Source: Candidatus Onthoplasma faecigallinarum
GTDB taxonomy: Bacteria > Bacillota > Clostridia > Christensenellales > UBA1242
Assembly (NCBI GenBank): GCA_018715225.1
Contig: DVMB01000044.1
Coordinates: 1-45,545, forward strand
Direction of reading: 5' to 3'
Length of the DNA stretch: 45,545 nucleotides
Within the stretch, counting starts at the first letter, position 1, and the number at the start of each line of letters is the position of its first letter. The notes under the pieces are model-generated. The model had not been told where the DNA came from and made no database searches. It saw only the letters and a program-made list of their open reading frames with translations. Shown here in pieces: positions 32,437 through 42,700 of the stretch. Position numbers and translations under genes: made by a program.

Positions 32437-33660
32437 TTATCCTTTTAAGTGATTGGCTGCGAGATAGGCTGTAGACCAAGCGATTTGTAAATTGTATCCG
32501 CCAGTGAGAGCGTCGATATCCAGCACTTCGCCAATAAAATATAAATTTTCTACCAACTTGCTTTCGCAAGATTTTGAATTGATTTCTCTTACATCCACTC
32601 CACCAGATGTAATAATACCTACGTCAATATTATCTAATGATTTTATAGAAAAGTCAAATTTTTTTAATAAATTTATTATTTTGTCCCTCTCAAACCTATT
32701 TATATCTGCCATTTTTTTGCTTTCTACCCCGCAACGCATATAAAAATAGTCGACTAATTTATTGGGTAAAAGTGTGTGAAGGTAATTTTTGAAATCTTTT
32801 TTCGCAAATTCTATACATTCTCTTGTGAGTTTAATTTCCAATTGTTCTATCGTCAGTCCTGGTTTTAGATCAATAAATATTTTTGCATTTTTATAATTCA
32901 ATTTATTGATAAGGCTGGATAGACTTAAAACAATTGGTCCTGTCAGTGAATTGTATGTAAACATCATCTCGCCCTGAGAAGAGAATTTTTTACTACCAAT
33001 ATTTATATTCAATGACACATTTTTTAGGCTCAGTCCATTTAATTCCCTTATATCTTCATTCACAAGTATTGGACATAATGCACTTTTGCATTCTACGATT
33101 TTGTGTCCAAAATCTCTTGCTATCTTGTAGCCAAACCCAGTAGATCCAGTCCCTGGATACGAGAGTCCACCTGTAGCAACAATTACACTATCAGTTGTGT
33201 AGATATTATCATACTTATCATATATATTGAAATGTCCGTCTTGTTTAATGACTCGCACCACATCGGTATTTAATCTAACTTCTACTGCATATTTTTTCAT
33301 ACATCGCTCTAAGCACCTAATCACATCGCTAGATTTATCGCTAGACGGGAATACACGATTGCCACGCTCTGTTTTTATATCAAGTCCGTTATCTATAAAA
33401 AATTGCATCACATCTTGAGCGGAAAAAGCGTTTAGAGCCGAATACATAAACTTATTGTTGACAACTATGTTATTCAAATGGTTTTCTATGCTACTATTGT
33501 TCGTTAAGTTGCACCTACCCTTCCCTGTGATGAATAATTTCTTTCCCAACTTCTCGTTATGCTCCAAAACAAGTGTCTTGAGACCTCTTTGTGCCGAAAA
33601 AATGGAAGCCATCATACCTGATGCTCCGCCACCAATAATCACTACATCGTATTTTGCCAT
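32437..33660 (-). CDS. HI0933-family NAD(P)/FAD-dependent oxidoreductase
   Basis: 407 residues, full length. The N-terminal Rossmann motif is 'VVIIGGGASGMMASIFSA', followed by the family signature 'KLGKKLFITGKGRCNLTN'. 'SVIVATGGLSYPGTGSTG' is the second flavin motif, and 'GGYNLQIAWSTAYLAANH' closes the FAD site. Often named aminoacetone oxidase or YhiN-like; the true substrate is unproven. It is the first gene of the operon with plsC and the S1 protein. No ribosome site is seen before ATG 33660; a TTGAAA-16-TACCAT promoter-like pair ends six bases away, so a leaderless start is possible. Confidence 0.9.
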   Translation of the reverse strand: MAKYDVVIIGGGASGMMASIFSAQRGLKTLVLEHNEKLGKKLFITGKGRCNLTNNSSIENHLNNIVVNNKFMYSALNAFSAQDVMQFFIDNGLDIKTERGNRVFPSSDKSSDVIRCLERCMKKYAVEVRLNTDVVRVIKQDGHFNIYDKYDNIYTTDSVIVATGGLSYPGTGSTGFGYKIARDFGHKIVECKSALCPILVNEDIRELNGLSLKNVSLNINIGSKKFSSQGEMMFTYNSLTGPIVLSLSSLINKLNYKNAKIFIDLKPGLTIEQLEIKLTRECIEFAKKDFKNYLHTLLPNKLVDYFYMRCGVESKKMADINRFERDKIINLLKKFDFSIKSLDNIDVGIITSGGVDVREINSKSCESKLVENLYFIGEVLDIDALTGGYNLQIAWSTAYLAANHLKG

Positions 33661-33821
33661 ACTAATATGGTAACAAATTGTTTTAAATTTTCAAAATAAA
33701 TTTAGCATTTTGCAAAAATATGTACGATCTAATTGCTGCTATGTTTTTCATAATTATAATAGAAATTAATTTTAGCAAATATTTTTGTTAGAATATAAGA
33801 GTTAAATAAATTTAGTTATTA

Positions 33822-33850
33822 TTGACAAAATCGTCTATGTGTGATAAACT
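33822..33850 (+). promoter_or_regulatory. Promoter of LRR gene 1
   Basis: TTGACA (33822-33827), 17-bp spacer, TAAACT (33845-33850); an AGAGG ribosome site follows before ATG 33873. Confidence 0.75.
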
Positions 33851-33872
33851 TTTTATTTTAAAAAGAGGTACC

Positions 33873-36806
33873 ATGCTTAACAAATTAAATAATAGACTAA
33901 ATCTAGTCATTGAAGGTAACACATTGACAGATGTTAAGAATAAATCTATCCAAGTTGTCAGTTTACCAAATACTATTAATACAATAAGTACAAAGGCTTT
34001 TTCGCTATGCGAATCTTTGACTGAGGTTTTCATACCAGAATCGGTTAGAGAAATTGATCGCTCTGCCTTTAGATTTTGTTTTTCTCTATCAAGTGTAGTT
34101 ATCCCAGATTCAGTTACAGAAATGGGAGACAGCATTTTTTATGGCTGTCGTTCTCTATCAAATATAAAATTGCCAAATTATATAACAGAAATTCCAAATT
34201 ACACTTTTTATAACTGCTCGTCTTTGATGGATGTAACGATCCCAAATTCTGTAGAGACTATTGGCGATTATGCTTTTGAAAATTGTAGTACTTTGTACAG
34301 TGTTGATTTCCATAGTTCGCTAAGGAAAATAGGTACTAAAGCATTCGCCAACTGCTATTCTTTAAAAGACATCACTCTACCAAATTCTCTTGAGACTATA
34401 GGTAATGAAGCGTTTTTAAACTGCTCCTCTTTAGAGACGGTTATCATACCTAAATCGGTTACGTCCATAGGCTTCAATGCATTTAGAGGTTGTCAGTCTT
34501 TAAAGACCATTATTATACCTAATTCGGTCAAAAAAATTGGCTTCGGAGCGTTCGCTGATTGCCCTTCCCTAACACAGATTATTTTACCTGATTCGCTTAC
34601 GCAAATAGAAGAAAACACTTTTGCCAACTGTCGTTCTTTGGAGTCTGTTTATATACCATCATCAATCGAAGATATCTCCAGTAGAGCGTTTAGAGATTGC
34701 ATAGCTTTGAAAGCAATTATTATCCCTGAATCTATATCTATCATCAATAGAGGCACTTTTGCCGGCTGTAAGTCTTTGACTGAAGTCAAACTACCTGAAG
34801 GCTTAAAATTCATTGATGCGGAAGCTTTCTCTGGATGTTCTAATCTTGCCAATATCAATATGCCAGATTCTGTTCAAAGCATTGGCATGATGGCATTCTA
34901 TGGCTGTCGTGGTCTAAAACATGTAACAATTCCTAATTCAGTTACAGAAATCAGCAACCGACTATTTGGCTATTGTAGAGCCCTACAATCTGTTACCCTG
35001 CCAGACTCAATTACAAGGATTGGTCCTGGAGCCTTTATGGCCTGTTCTGCTCTAAAAAAGATTGTTCTCCCCGCATCTGTTACAGAGATACAAGCCAGTG
35101 CTTTCACTGGGTGTGGTTCTTTGACTAGTATTGAAATTCTATCCCCTAATATTAAAATAGGCGAAGGTGCATTCGCAGGATGTAGATCGTTGACTAGCAT
35201 AAACAACATAAGAATTGAACACTCTAGCGATTCAATTTACTCACTGACCAGATTTCCAAAAGAATGTCTAGCACATGCTAGAATCAAAAAAGTTGGCAAT
35301 GATTTTAATCTAGATATCTCTAGAAACGAATTCGAAACTCCAGATGAGACTAAAAAGACCATTAAAAACCCTTATCTTCTCAACTATTACATGAGATTTT
35401 ATGACGATAAGAAAAAATGGGACTTTTTATCTAAAATTGACACCAACTTTGCAAAATATTTGTATTCTAAGGACATTTCTTTCTTTGATGATAATATACA
35501 AATTGATTATAACAAAATTTTTGATTACAATATAAAAAGTATAAACAATTTACTAAAATCAATCAATGATAGAGCCGCATCTGTCCATGAAAATATTACA
35601 AATGTAAACTTAGAAAATTTCTTCAAATTTTGTGAAAATTTGGGAGTGTTGAACAATACCTGCACCACTGTAAAAACCGTCTCCAAATCGGGTAATAAAA
35701 AAATTCAAGAGATCGACTACGCTCAAAAAACTAGAGAGTTTTTGAAGGACAAAATATTAAGTGGAGTTTTGCCTTTAGCTAGATTCAATGCGATGTTCGA
35801 AAATATGGAATTAAAGGGATTCAAACAAGGATTCACAGACTTTTTCCTAAATAAAAATAATTTCGACGAACTGATGATACATGAAAGACTCTATCCTGGT
35901 TTCATCGCTAAATGCTATAACGAATTTGAAGCCGTGCAAGCCGCCCACACTTCTCAGCGTGGAAGCCAAAGAAAACTAGCCCCTACGGTCGAATTTTTCT
36001 ATAAATATTTCTTAGTAAATAAATTTAATGGCATCACAGAAGAGACAAAAGCAATAGCCGCAACCATTTCCCCTTACTTCTCTTCTCAAGCTGATTTTGA
36101 CAACGCCGTCAACATAGACAACGAAAGAAAGATGAAAAAAATCGCAGACCATATAATAGGCGAAGAGATAAAGGAAGAGACAGTATTTGAAAAAGTGGAT
36201 AGTTTGATCCAACAAACCAAAGAAGTCGCAGTCGACACCACCGCTACCCTAGTAGATCTAGCCAGTAGAAAATTTACGTACGAATTTTTGAGTAAAAGTG
36301 ATCCAGCGAATTTCGTATTGGGGAAATTGTGTAATTGCTGTGCTCACCTCGAGGGTGTTGGAAACGGTATCATGTGTGCCAGCATCGTTCACCCTGATGT
36401 GCAAAACATTGTCATTAGAGACAAACATGACGTTATTGTAGCGAAATCTACATTGTATGTGAACCGAGAAGAAGGTTACGGCGTTTGCAACAATATAGAG
36501 GTAAATACTGATATAAGTGAAGAAGATAAAAAGTTGATATATCAAAAATTTAAAAAAGCGATTGAAACCTTTGCAAACAAATACAATAAAAAATATCCTA
36601 ATAAGCCAATAAGAATAATAACTGTGGGTATGCACTTAAATGATTTAGAAAATGAAATTACACAGCATGATAAACGCTCTCAAGTATTAAAAGCGATAGA
36701 TTATGGCGACTATGCATTCGTAGGCTCAGGATATAGTGGCGACAGCGATAAGGAACAATACACTTTATGGCAAAGCGAGGATGATACAAACAACAATAAC
36801 GTATAG
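33873..36806 (+). CDS. LRR_5 (BspA-type) repeat protein with conserved C-terminal domain, paralogue 1
   Basis: 977 residues from ATG 33873; an earlier in-frame start (33822) lies in the promoter. No signal peptide, membrane segment or wall anchor, so it should be cytoplasmic, unlike most BspA-type proteins. Residues about 1-28 form a short cap ('LNLVIEGNTLTDVKN'). Eighteen 23-residue repeats follow (about 29-445; consensus IPxSVTxIGxxAFxxCxSLxxI), each with one Cys. From about 498 to the end lies a region shared with the three downstream paralogues: 'NPYLLNYYMRFYDD', 'HTSQRGSQRKLAPTVEF', 'GKLCNCCAHLEGVGNGIM' near 815, and 'KPIRIITVGMHLNDL'. Function unknown; repeats are probably a binding surface and the C-terminus the effector part. 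Confidence 0.9.
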   Translation: MLNKLNNRLNLVIEGNTLTDVKNKSIQVVSLPNTINTISTKAFSLCESLTEVFIPESVREIDRSAFRFCFSLSSVVIPDSVTEMGDSIFYGCRSLSNIKLPNYITEIPNYTFYNCSSLMDVTIPNSVETIGDYAFENCSTLYSVDFHSSLRKIGTKAFANCYSLKDITLPNSLETIGNEAFLNCSSLETVIIPKSVTSIGFNAFRGCQSLKTIIIPNSVKKIGFGAFADCPSLTQIILPDSLTQIEENTFANCRSLESVYIPSSIEDISSRAFRDCIALKAIIIPESISIINRGTFAGCKSLTEVKLPEGLKFIDAEAFSGCSNLANINMPDSVQSIGMMAFYGCRGLKHVTIPNSVTEISNRLFGYCRALQSVTLPDSITRIGPGAFMACSALKKIVLPASVTEIQASAFTGCGSLTSIEILSPNIKIGEGAFAGCRSLTSINNIRIEHSSDSIYSLTRFPKECLAHARIKKVGNDFNLDISRNEFETPDETKKTIKNPYLLNYYMRFYDDKKKWDFLSKIDTNFAKYLYSKDISFFDDNIQIDYNKIFDYNIKSINNLLKSINDRAASVHENITNVNLENFFKFCENLGVLNNTCTTVKTVSKSGNKKIQEIDYAQKTREFLKDKILSGVLPLARFNAMFENMELKGFKQGFTDFFLNKNNFDELMIHERLYPGFIAKCYNEFEAVQAAHTSQRGSQRKLAPTVEFFYKYFLVNKFNGITEETKAIAATISPYFSSQADFDNAVNIDNERKMKKIADHIIGEEIKEETVFEKVDSLIQQTKEVAVDTTATLVDLASRKFTYEFLSKSDPANFVLGKLCNCCAHLEGVGNGIMCASIVHPDVQNIVIRDKHDVIVAKSTLYVNREEGYGVCNNIEVNTDISEEDKKLIYQKFKKAIETFANKYNKKYPNKPIRIITVGMHLNDLENEITQHDKRSQVLKAIDYGDYAFVGSGYSGDSDKEQYTLWQSEDDTNNNNV

Positions 36807-36819
36807 CCTGACATCTACT

Positions 36820-36848
36820 TTGACAAATTCATTATGAAATAATATAAT
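36820..36848 (+). promoter_or_regulatory. Consensus promoter of LRR gene 2
   Basis: TTGACA (36820-36825), 17-bp spacer, TATAAT (36843-36848): a perfect housekeeping promoter located 14 bp after the stop of LRR gene 1. Confidence 0.9.
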
Positions 36849-36874
36849 CGCATAAACTATTAAATGGAGAAAAT

Positions 36875-39454
36875 ATGTTTGAGAGATTAAAAAATAGACT
36901 CAATTTTGTCATTCATGGGTCTACGCTACGAGAAATCCGTAATAGAGAGATAGAAAGCGTCGAGATCCCAAAATCTGTAAAAATAATCGGTCATTCTGCT
37001 TTCATGGGTTGTGAATATTTAACCAGTGTAGAGATTCCTGACACGGTTACCGAAATTGCTGGCTCCGCTTTCATGAATTGCAAGTCTTTAAGAAACATTG
37101 CGATCCCTGAATCTGTAACTAAAATTGACGAATACGCTTTTGCAGCCTCTGGTCTAAGATATATTGATCTACCACGTTCTATTACCGAGATCCATGATGG
37201 AATTTTCTATAACTGTTATAATCTATCCAGCGTTACTATACCAGACGCTATCACTCGTATTGGATCAAAGGCTTTTAGTGGTTGCGAATCTTTGACAGAT
37301 GTTGTTGTACCTACTTCGGTTACCGAGATTGGAGACACTACTTTTAGCGGTTGTAGATCACTAAAGAGTATTGTGATACCTAACTCGGTGAGTATTATTA
37401 AATATAATACTTTTTATGGTTGTGCGAATTTAAGAGACATCGCAATCCCTGACTCAGTTACTGAGATTGAATATAGTGCTTTTTCTGCCTGCAAATCTTT
37501 GACAGATGTTGTGATCCCTGATTCTGTCAAAAAAATTGGGGACTATGCTTTTAGTGAGTGCGAATCTTTGAAAAGTATTGTACTACCTAACTCAATTGAC
37601 AAAATTGATACAGGCACGTTTTATAATTGTCAGTCTCTAACAAGCATTGTTATACCCTCTTCAGTTACAAAAATCAGGTATAAAGCCTTCAATAATTGCT
37701 CATCGTTGACAAGCATTGTGATACCCGATTCGGTTACAGAGATTGAAGACCAAGCGTTTGCTGGCTGTACATCGCTCGAAAATCTCGTCATTCCTGAGAC
37801 TGTAAAGCGTATTGGAGACAAGGCTTTGGATGAATGTTACGCTTTGGATATTACCTTTAATATCGTTAATGATTGTTATTATAATTCTTCTTTGCCAATA
37901 CTCGGCGAGCCATTCACTGCTGTGCTCACAAAAACTGACGACAAATTTACCCTTAGGTTTACGAAAGATAAAGTAACAAATTTAGATAAAAATCAAAAAA
38001 TTATCACCAACCCTTATCTCATTAATTATTATATGCATTTCTTCGATGACAAAAAGACCTTTGACATGTTGAATACGGTCGATAAAGATTATGCAAGATA
38101 TTTGTACACGAAAGATTTTGAAATGCATTGTGATGGTTTACCTGTAGATTACAATGGTATACTTTTCAAAAATATAAAAAGTATCAATAATTTTGTAAAA
38201 GCAATAAAATCTACTGACCCGGGTGCATTTGATACTACTCGTTTAGACAATAAATTTGCCCTATTCAAACTTTGCGAAAACCTTGGCGTACTAAACGACT
38301 TTACCTCCACAGTCGTCTCGACCTCAAAATCAGGAAAAACAAAGACTCAGCAAATCGACTATGCCCAGAAAGCAAGAGAATTTTTAAAGGACAGAATAGC
38401 GGATGGTTCACTACCACTTAGATACTTTAATAGGACCTTTGATAGTATGAAACCTTATGGATTCAAACAAGAGTTTGCAGACTTTTTCCTAAACAAAAAC
38501 AATTTTGAAGAACTAATGGAAGAAGAGCGTCATGAAGATGGATTTATCGCTAGATGTTACAACGAGTTTGAATTAGTTCAATCTACTCACACTTCTCAGC
38601 GAGGAAGCCAACGACAACTTGCCCCTACTGTAGAATATTTCAAACAATATTTTACAAAAAACAAGTTTTCTGGCGTAACTCCTGAAACGCTTAAAATTGC
38701 TACAACCGTATCTCAATATTTCACTAAACAAAAAGATTTCGATAAGGCTGTTGAAATTGATGAAGAACGAAAGAAAAAAAGAATACCAGACAACATCTTG
38801 GGCGATGAAATCATCCAGGAAGAGACCGTATTTGAAAAAGTAGATAGTTTATTGAAAGAAACAAAAAACATCGCTATAGATGCTACCTCTACCCTAGTAG
38901 ATCTAGCCAGTAGAAAATTTACGTACGAATTTTTAAGGAAAAGTGATCCAACAAATTTCGTGTTAGGAAAATTGTGTAGTTGCTGTTCTCACCTAGAAGG
39001 AGCAGGCAACGGAATCATGCATGCAAGTATTGTTCACCCTAATGTGCAAAATATTGTCATACGAGACAAATCGGGAAATATCGTTGCGAAATCTACCCTG
39101 TATGTCAATCGAAAAGAGGGCTATGGAGTATGCAACAATGTTGAGGTCAATATCCATGTCGAAGATGAAGACAAACAATTAATTTATCAAAAATATAAGA
39201 AAGCGATTGAGACCTTTGCAAATAGATACAATAAAAAATATCCAAACAAACCATTAAAAATAATCACTGTAGGCATGCATCTAAATGATTTGAGAAATCA
39301 AATAGAGAGTGAAGATACAAAATCTAAAAAATTATACCATGCCCTAGATTATGGAAAATACGGTTACGATGATTCACATTACAGCGGAGATAGTGGCGAA
39401 TTGCAATATGTTGTGTGGCAAAACACTGATTTGAGTGACGGGCAAACTTTATAG
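36875..39454 (+). CDS. LRR_5 repeat protein with conserved C-terminal domain, paralogue 2
   Basis: 859 residues with a GGAG ribosome site five bases before ATG 36875. Cap 'RLNFVIHGSTLREIRNREI' resembles paralogue 1. Thirteen repeats (about 27-325), the third one residue short ('AFAASGL' without Cys). The shared region runs from about 378 ('NPYLINYYMHFFDD') to the end and contains 'HTSQRGSQRQLAPTVEYF', 'GKLCSCCSHLEGAGNGIM' near 706 and 'KPLKIITVGMHLNDL'. A 46-base stretch (38889-38934) is identical, silent sites included, to paralogue 1, which suggests gene conversion. No export signal. A decayed copy of a small coiled-coil gene follows directly. Confidence 0.9.
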   Translation: MFERLKNRLNFVIHGSTLREIRNREIESVEIPKSVKIIGHSAFMGCEYLTSVEIPDTVTEIAGSAFMNCKSLRNIAIPESVTKIDEYAFAASGLRYIDLPRSITEIHDGIFYNCYNLSSVTIPDAITRIGSKAFSGCESLTDVVVPTSVTEIGDTTFSGCRSLKSIVIPNSVSIIKYNTFYGCANLRDIAIPDSVTEIEYSAFSACKSLTDVVIPDSVKKIGDYAFSECESLKSIVLPNSIDKIDTGTFYNCQSLTSIVIPSSVTKIRYKAFNNCSSLTSIVIPDSVTEIEDQAFAGCTSLENLVIPETVKRIGDKALDECYALDITFNIVNDCYYNSSLPILGEPFTAVLTKTDDKFTLRFTKDKVTNLDKNQKIITNPYLINYYMHFFDDKKTFDMLNTVDKDYARYLYTKDFEMHCDGLPVDYNGILFKNIKSINNFVKAIKSTDPGAFDTTRLDNKFALFKLCENLGVLNDFTSTVVSTSKSGKTKTQQIDYAQKAREFLKDRIADGSLPLRYFNRTFDSMKPYGFKQEFADFFLNKNNFEELMEEERHEDGFIARCYNEFELVQSTHTSQRGSQRQLAPTVEYFKQYFTKNKFSGVTPETLKIATTVSQYFTKQKDFDKAVEIDEERKKKRIPDNILGDEIIQEETVFEKVDSLLKETKNIAIDATSTLVDLASRKFTYEFLRKSDPTNFVLGKLCSCCSHLEGAGNGIMHASIVHPNVQNIVIRDKSGNIVAKSTLYVNRKEGYGVCNNVEVNIHVEDEDKQLIYQKYKKAIETFANRYNKKYPNKPLKIITVGMHLNDLRNQIESEDTKSKKLYHALDYGKYGYDDSHYSGDSGELQYVVWQNTDLSDGQTL

Positions 39455-39473
39455 GGAAAACAAAAATAAAAAA

Positions 39474-39549
39474 ATGATTTCTAACTAGACATAACGACAT
39501 CTTGGACGAGCAAATCAAAATAAATAAAAACAAGCATCTAGACTTATAG
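39474..39549 (+). pseudogene. Remnant of the coiled-coil gene that follows LRR gene 4
   Basis: From 39478 the translation 'FLTRHNDILDEQIKINKNK' matches 'FLTRYNEILDEQIKINKM' of the gene starting at 45404, and the DNA is alike over about 55 bp. The start region has lost about 14 bases, putting ATG out of frame with an early stop, and the match ends near 39530. It sits in the same position relative to its LRR gene as the intact copy. Confidence 0.8.
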
Positions 39550-39575
39550 GCTTTTTAACTTAACAAATTAGACTG

Positions 39576-39605
39576 AAAAAGATAGTATATCCGCTATCTT
39601 TTTTG
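39576..39605 (+). terminator. Terminator after LRR gene 2 and the remnant
   Basis: AAAAAGATAG (39576-39585) pairs with CTATCTTTTT (39594-39603), loop TATATCCG, then T-run. Confidence 0.85.
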
Positions 39606-39694
39606 TTTGCTCTTTCGCTATAAATTGTCCATTCTATTCTCTTTTTCCTTTAGTTATGTTACAAAATAAATTGACTTGCAATTTACCCTTAAGA

Positions 39695-39723
39695 TTGACA
39701 ATTTGCCTCATATGTGATAGTAT
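39695..39723 (+). promoter_or_regulatory. Promoter of LRR gene 3
   Basis: TTGACA (39695-39700), 17-bp spacer, TAGTAT (39718-39723), then AAGGAGAAT before ATG 39742. Confidence 0.8.
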
Positions 39724-39741
39724 ATTTCTATAAGGAGAATT

Positions 39742-42700
39742 ATGGCTGACAACGATAATTTAATAATCATAGGAAATAATCTAGTAGGAGTTCGCAATAT
39801 TAATGTGTCCAAGATAAAAATTCCTGATTATGTTACCAATATTGATGATCATGCGTTTTATGGATGCTATTATCTAGCGGAGGTTGTCATCCCAAAGTCT
39901 GTCACTAGGATTGGGAATCGTGCTTTTTTAGATTGCTCGTCTTTAAGAGAACTAGTTATCCCCGATTCAGTTACCCAAATTGACGAATATGCTTTTTGTA
40001 GATGTGCCTCTCTAAGCAGTGTTGTTTTACCCAATTCAATTACTAGGATCGACGAGGGTCTTTTTAAAGAATGTAGTTTACTTACTCATGTCGTTATACC
40101 TAATTCGGTAGTTAGTATTGAACCTTATGCCTTTGAAGAATGTCTAAATTTAACAAATATAACTATTCCAAATTCGGTTAAAGAGATCGCTACCTCTGCT
40201 TTTCGTGGTTGCTCTTCTCTAGTCAATATCAATATCCCAAATTCAGTTACCACCATTGGCGAAAGAGCTTTTAGCGGGTGCAGGGCTTTGACTAGTATTG
40301 AGATCCCTCAATCAGTTACAGAACTTGGGGAAGAAGTTTTTGCTAGCTGTGTATCTCTAACAGACGTTTCTTTACCCAACTCAATCAAAACAATCAACCA
40401 GTTCACTTTCGCTGGATGTACTTCGCTATATAGAATTGTCATTCCTAGTTCGGTTACAAATATTGAGAAAGGGGGGTTTTCTCGCTGCTGGTCGTTAGAG
40501 GATATTGTCATTCCAAACTCAGTTACTAATATAGGTGAAAGTGCTTTTCAACACTGTGCAACACTAGCTAGCATTGCCCTGCCCAATTCCATAACTAAGA
40601 TTGAAACTAATCTCTTTGAGCATTGCATATCGCTACGTAATGTCGTTATTCCTGATTCCGTTACCAGCATTGGAAGTGGGGCTTTCGGCGGTTGTTCGGC
40701 ATTAACCAATATCGACATTCCAAACTCGGTTACGAAAATTTATACTTTTGCGTTTGAAGAATGCACGGCTTTAACCAGCATTGTCATTCCAGATTCTGTT
40801 ACTGAAATTTACAATTTTGTTTTCCGTAATTGTTCGTCTCTAAATAATGTGGTTTTGCCAAATACGCTTAAAGCCATTGGCTATGGTGCATTTACTAAGT
40901 GCACTGCCCTAACATCAATCGTCATACCTAATTCAGTTACAAGCATTGAAATGGAGACGTTTTACGGCTGTTCGTCACTAACTCATGTGACCATCCCTAA
41001 TTCTATTACTGAGATTAGTGCTTCAACATTCGCTCAATGCACTGCTCTAAAAAACATCATTATTCCAGACTCGGTAGCCATCATTGATGCCAATGCTTTT
41101 TCAAACTGCACATCTTTGACTAATATTACCATTCCGTCGTCAGTTAATGAAATTGGTTTATATGCATTTGGTGGTTGTTCGTCGCTAACAGACGTCGTCA
41201 TCTCTAGTTCAAATACCCATATTTCTTCAAATGCGTTCATAGGTTGTTCATCTCTAAATAATATCAAAATTCATATAGACAACAACAATTATTCAATGGT
41301 CAAAAATTTAGTTGGAGTGTTATCTTTTGATCACGCTAGGCTAACCAAGACCAAAGATGGATTTGACCTTGAGTTGTCAAAAGATGAACTAACTGCTACG
41401 AATAAAGACCAAAGATGTATCGACAATCCATTTTTGCTGAACTATTATATAAAGTTTTTTAATGATGAGAGAAAACTCTCCGCTCTAGATAGAATTGACT
41501 CTGGGTTCTCAAAATACTTTTTTGATAGAGAAATATCAATGAGGTCAGCCGATGAAGAGATTGACCCCAATGCTTTTTCAAAATACAATTTGAAGAGCAT
41601 AAACAATCTATTGAAAGCAATCAAAGGTAATAGCGACCATATATTCAACACAGCACAGGACGAATACGATTTCTTCAAACTTTGCGAGAATTTAGGGGTA
41701 TTGAACGTCTCTCCTACCACAATTAAGACGATTTCAAAATCTGGCAATGAAATAACCCAAACCATTGACTACTCACAGAAAGCAAGGGAATTTTTAAAGG
41801 ACAGAATTTTAGAGGGAACGCTGTCCATTGAACAAATACATGCCATGTTTGACAGCATGAAGATAGACGGGTTCAAGCAAGGTTTTGCGGACTTTTTCTT
41901 GAATAAAAACAATTTCAATGAATTAATGGCTGAGGAACGAAATCAGTCAGGCTTTATTGCCAGATGTTACAATGAGTTTGAAATGGTACAGTTTGCTCAC
42001 ACTTCTCAGCGTGGAAACCAAAGACAACTCGCCCCCACTGTAGAATTTTTCAAAGACTACTTCATATCTAGCAAATTCCAAGGCGTAACTCAAGAGACAA
42101 GGAAAATCGCTGAAGCTATTTCTCCATATTTTTCTCAGCAAAAAGATTTTGGAAACGCTGTCAAAATTGATCAAGAAAGACAAGAAAACGACACTCCTGA
42201 CAACATATTGGGAGATGAAGTGATTCGTGAAGAGGGCGTGTTTGAAAAAGTAGATAGTTTGTTAAAATCAACCAAAGACATCTCTATTGACACCACCGCT
42301 ACCCTAGTCGATTTAGCGAATAGAAAATTTACGTTTGAGTTATTGAATAAAAGTGATCCAATTAATTTCGTACTGGGGAAATTGTGTTCTTGTTGTGCTC
42401 ACCTCGAGGGTGCAGGCAACGGAATCATGCGTGCCAGCATTGTCCACCCTGACGTACAAAACATTGTTATACGAGACAAAACTGGAAAAATTGTTGCAAA
42501 ATCTACGCTCTACGTCAACCGAGAAGAGGGATATGCTGTATGTAACAATGTAGAAGTCAACAGCAATGTAGACGATGAGGACTATAAATTAATTTATCTA
42601 AAATTTAAAAAAGCGGTCAAAACTTTTGCTGAAAAATATAACGCAAAATATCCGGACAAACCATTGAAGATAATCACTGTAGGTATGCATCTAAACGATT

